From Tissierellia bacterium (lineage in GTDB: Bacteria > Bacillota > Clostridia > Tissierellales > Tepidimicrobiaceae): DNA of 33,091 bases. The stretch covers positions 1-33,091 of the forward strand of contig JAAYFV010000017.1 in assembly GCA_012728075.1 (NCBI GenBank), given 5' to 3'. Under the pieces are notes generated by a model. That model was given only the letters and a program-made list of their open reading frames with translations. It searched no databases and was not told where the DNA came from. Of this stretch, positions 31,040 to 33,091 are shown piece after piece; the stretch's first letter is position 1, and the number at the start of each line of letters is the position of its first letter. Position numbers and translations under genes: made by a program.

Positions 31040-33091
31040 TCAAATATTAAAAAGGCTAATTTGATTGCTTTCTGGCAAATTTAATAAACAACCGTGTTCC
31101 CTTAAAGCTTCTAAAGCTGGTTTATTTACCTTAGCTCTTGAAACTAGATCTTCAACAGATAGAAATTCTGCAATACTACGCTCTTCAACTATCTTTTTAG
31201 CCACCGTTTCTCCTACTCCATCAAGACCCATAAGAGGCGGTATAATTCCATTGTCTCCTATTAAAAATTTTTCACTGTGGGATTTATATAATTGAACCTT
31301 TTCAAAGCTTAATCCTCTTGCATACATCTCTTGAACAACTTCTAAAACTGTTAATTGATTCCTTTCCTTAGCCGTTAAATCATTATAAGCATTTTCTAGT
31401 TCTTTTATCCTTCGATCAACAACATCTTTGCCTTTTAAAATCAATTGGGCATCGAAATCTTGTACTTTAGTTGTAAAATAAGTGGTATAAAATGCCTCAG
31501 GATAATGCACTTTAAAATATGCTATTCTAAAAGACATCATAACATAAGCAACAGCATGGGCTTTAGGAAACATATATTTTATTTTATTGCAAGAGTCTAT
31601 ATACCATTCTGGAATATTTAAAGTCCTCATGTATTCTTCGTCTTCTTCAGATAAACCTCTACCTTTCCTTACATTTTCCATAATTTTAAAGGATCTCTTT
31701 TTGTCCAAACCTGAATAGATTAAATATAGCATAATATCATCCCTTGTAGATATAACTTGACTTAATGATGCAGTGCCACTTCTAACTAAATTCTGAGCAT
31801 TGTTTAGCCAAACATCTGTACCATGGGATAATCCGCTAATCCTAACTAATTCTGAAAAAGTATTCGGTTGAGTATCTACAAGCATTTGTCTTACAAATTT
31901 AGTACCAAATTCAGGTATACCTAGAGTTCCCACTTCTGTATTTATCGCTTTAGAATCTATACCTAAAGGTTCTGTACTAGTAAATAATTTCATAGTTTTT
32001 TCATCATCTAAAGGTATATCCTGTGGTTTAACTCCAGTAATATCCTCTAGCATCCTAATGATTGTAGGTACATCATGGCCTAATATATCTAATTTAAGTA
32101 TTCTTCCACTAATAGAATTATAATCAAAATGTGTAGTTATTACTCCAGATTCCTTATCGTCTGCTGGATATTGAATAGGAGTAAAATCATATATATCCTT
32201 ATATTTGGGAACAATCATAACTCCACCAGGATGTTGCCCTGAAGTACGTTTTATACCACTACAACCTTGTACTAATCTATTGATTTCAGCGGGATGAACA
32301 TTTATACCTTTTTGTTCATGATATTTTTTTACAAATCCATAGGCGGTTTTCTCCGCTATAGTGCCAATAGTTCCAGCTCTAAATACATAGCCATGCCCAA
32401 ATAATTCTTCTGTATATTTATGAGCTTGAGATTGATACTCCCCTGCAAAATTTAAATCAATATCTGGCTCCTTATCTCCCTCAAATCCTAAAAATACTTC
32501 GAAAGGAATATCATGTCCATCTTTATTTAATAAAGTACCACATTTAGGACAAGTTTTATCTGGCAAATCAATACCTGAACCTATGGAACCATCTTCAATG
32601 AATTCGCTATATTTACATTCAGGGCATACATAATGAGGAACTAAAGGGTTTACTTCAGTAATGCCACTCATAGTTGCAACAAAAGATGATCCAACAGAAC
32701 CCCTTGAACCTACTAAATATCCATCCTCTAAGGATTTCCATACCAATTTTTGTGCTATAATATACATTACAGCATATCCATTGCTAATTATGGAATTTAA
32801 TTCTTTATCTAACCTTTCTTTAACAATACTTGGTAAAGGATCGCCGTATATTTCCTTGGCCCTATTATAAGTAATATCTTTTAATTCTTCATCTGCTCCT
32901 TCTATTATTGGTGGATAAGTACCATCTGGTATAGGTTTTATATCCTCTATTTGTTCTGCTATTAAATTAGTGTTTTTTATAACTACCTCCTCTGCTTTTT
33001 GTTTACCTAAATACTTAAATTCTTCTAACATTTCATCTGTAGTCTTAAAATAAAGAGGAGGTTGAATATCTGCATCAGCATATCCTTGACC
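31040..33091 (-). CDS. polC: DNA polymerase III alpha subunit, PolC type (C-terminal part; 5' end outside window)
   Basis: PolC is the main replicative polymerase of Firmicutes. The reading frame is open to the window edge, so 683 C-terminal residues of about 1430 are present; ATG 33029-33031 is internal. Visible parts are the palm with [16 protein letters not shown], a zinc-binding insertion (CPECKYSEF and CPKCGTLL), and the catalytic [10 protein letters not shown] aspartates. Then come the fingers region ([35 protein letters not shown]), the helix-hairpin-helix ([13 protein letters not shown]) and the C-terminal tail ending near NQISLFNI, a likely beta-clamp-binding motif. The exonuclease and OB domains lie beyond the window. 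It precedes rimP as in B. subtilis. Confidence 0.97.
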   Translation of the reverse strand, partial: GQGYADADIQPPLYFKTTDEMLEEFKYLGKQKAEEVVIKNTNLIAEQIEDIKPIPDGTYPPIIEGADEELKDITYNRAKEIYGDPLPSIVKERLDKELNSIISNGYAVMYIIAQKLVWKSLEDGYLVGSRGSVGSSFVATMSGITEVNPLVPHYVCPECKYSEFIEDGSIGSGIDLPDKTCPKCGTLLNKDGHDIPFEVFLGFEGDKEPDIDLNFAGEYQSQAHKYTEELFGHGYVFRAGTIGTIAEKTAYGFVKKYHEQKGINVHPAEINRLVQGCSGIKRTSGQHPGGVMIVPKYKDIYDFTPIQYPADDKESGVITTHFDYNSISGRILKLDILGHDVPTIIRMLEDITGVKPQDIPLDDEKTMKLFTSTEPLGIDSKAINTEVGTLGIPEFGTKFVRQMLVDTQPNTFSELVRISGLSHGTDVWLNNAQNLVRSGTASLSQVISTRDDIMLYLIYSGLDKKRSFKIMENVRKGRGLSEEDEEYMRTLNIPEWYIDSCNKIKYMFPKAHAVAYVMMSFRIAYFKVHYPEAFYTTYFTTKVQDFDAQLILKGKDVVDRRIKELENAYNDLTAKERNQLTVLEVVQEMYARGLSFEKVQLYKSHSEKFLIGDNGIIPPLMGLDGVGETVAKKIVEERSIAEFLSVEDLVSRAKVNKPALEALREHGCLLNLPESNQISLFNI

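Noticed and set aside
1-33091. CRISPR arrays, tRNA or rRNA genes, insertion sequences, prophage genes
   Set aside because: I looked for regularly spaced repeats, cloverleaf or rRNA sequence and transposase or integrase motifs, and found none. The only long repeats are the PHP duplication and the paired hairpins.

Overview
The window is a low-GC, AT-rich chromosome segment from an anaerobic, endospore-forming Firmicute of class Clostridia. A Tissierellales-like lineage is my guess from the gene neighbourhood; no marker here fixes the genus. Evidence for sporulation is spoVS behind a sigma-H-type promoter, a YlmC/YmxH-family gene, a PdaB/YlxY-type deacetylase and tepA. Every supported gene lies on the minus strand, so transcription runs from high to low coordinates. 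TTG starts are common, and most genes have a strong GGAGG-type ribosome binding site (RBS).

Read in transcription order, the right part (33091 to about 19400) is the classic Firmicutes information-processing cluster: polC (C-terminal half, cut by the window edge), rimP, nusA, rnpM (ylxR), infB, rbfA, nrnA, truB, ribF, rpsO, pnp, a YlxY-type deacetylase, dut and a ymxH-type gene. Three departures from the usual plan stand out. The L7Ae-like gene ylxQ is absent between rnpM and infB. The M16 peptidase gene (mlpA/ymxG) survives only as a 43-codon C-terminal scrap between the deacetylase and dut. pnp is cut by one in-frame TAA just before its KH and S1 domains.

The middle (19404 to 10018) holds dapG-type aspartate kinase, tepA, uppP, ftsK/spoIIIE, rimO, pgsA, cinA and recA. 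These are tightly packed, with one-base to 35-base overlaps. recA has a clear LexA (SOS) box overlapping its start of transcription.

Downstream of recA, where recX often sits, is a four-gene set: an Mre11/SbcD-like nuclease followed by a Rad50/SbcC-like ATPase encoded in pieces. The pieces are an N-terminal lobe with Walker A ending in a CPVC zinc hook, an 82-residue coiled-coil protein, and a C-terminal lobe with signature motif and Walker B. This is the best candidate in the window for a little-described system. Next come RNase Y (rny), which can only be read full length from an ATT start and has a structured leader, and spoVS.

The left end (4353 to 1) is accessory. It holds a PHP-domain phosphoesterase translationally coupled to a PadR regulator, an AspB-type aminotransferase, and a ThiF-family gene bracketed by two closely related 33-base hairpins whose arms resemble XerD half-sites. 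Beyond it lies a 360-base, about 98% identical fragment of the PHP gene, then about 500 bases of AT-rich DNA without a recognisable gene.
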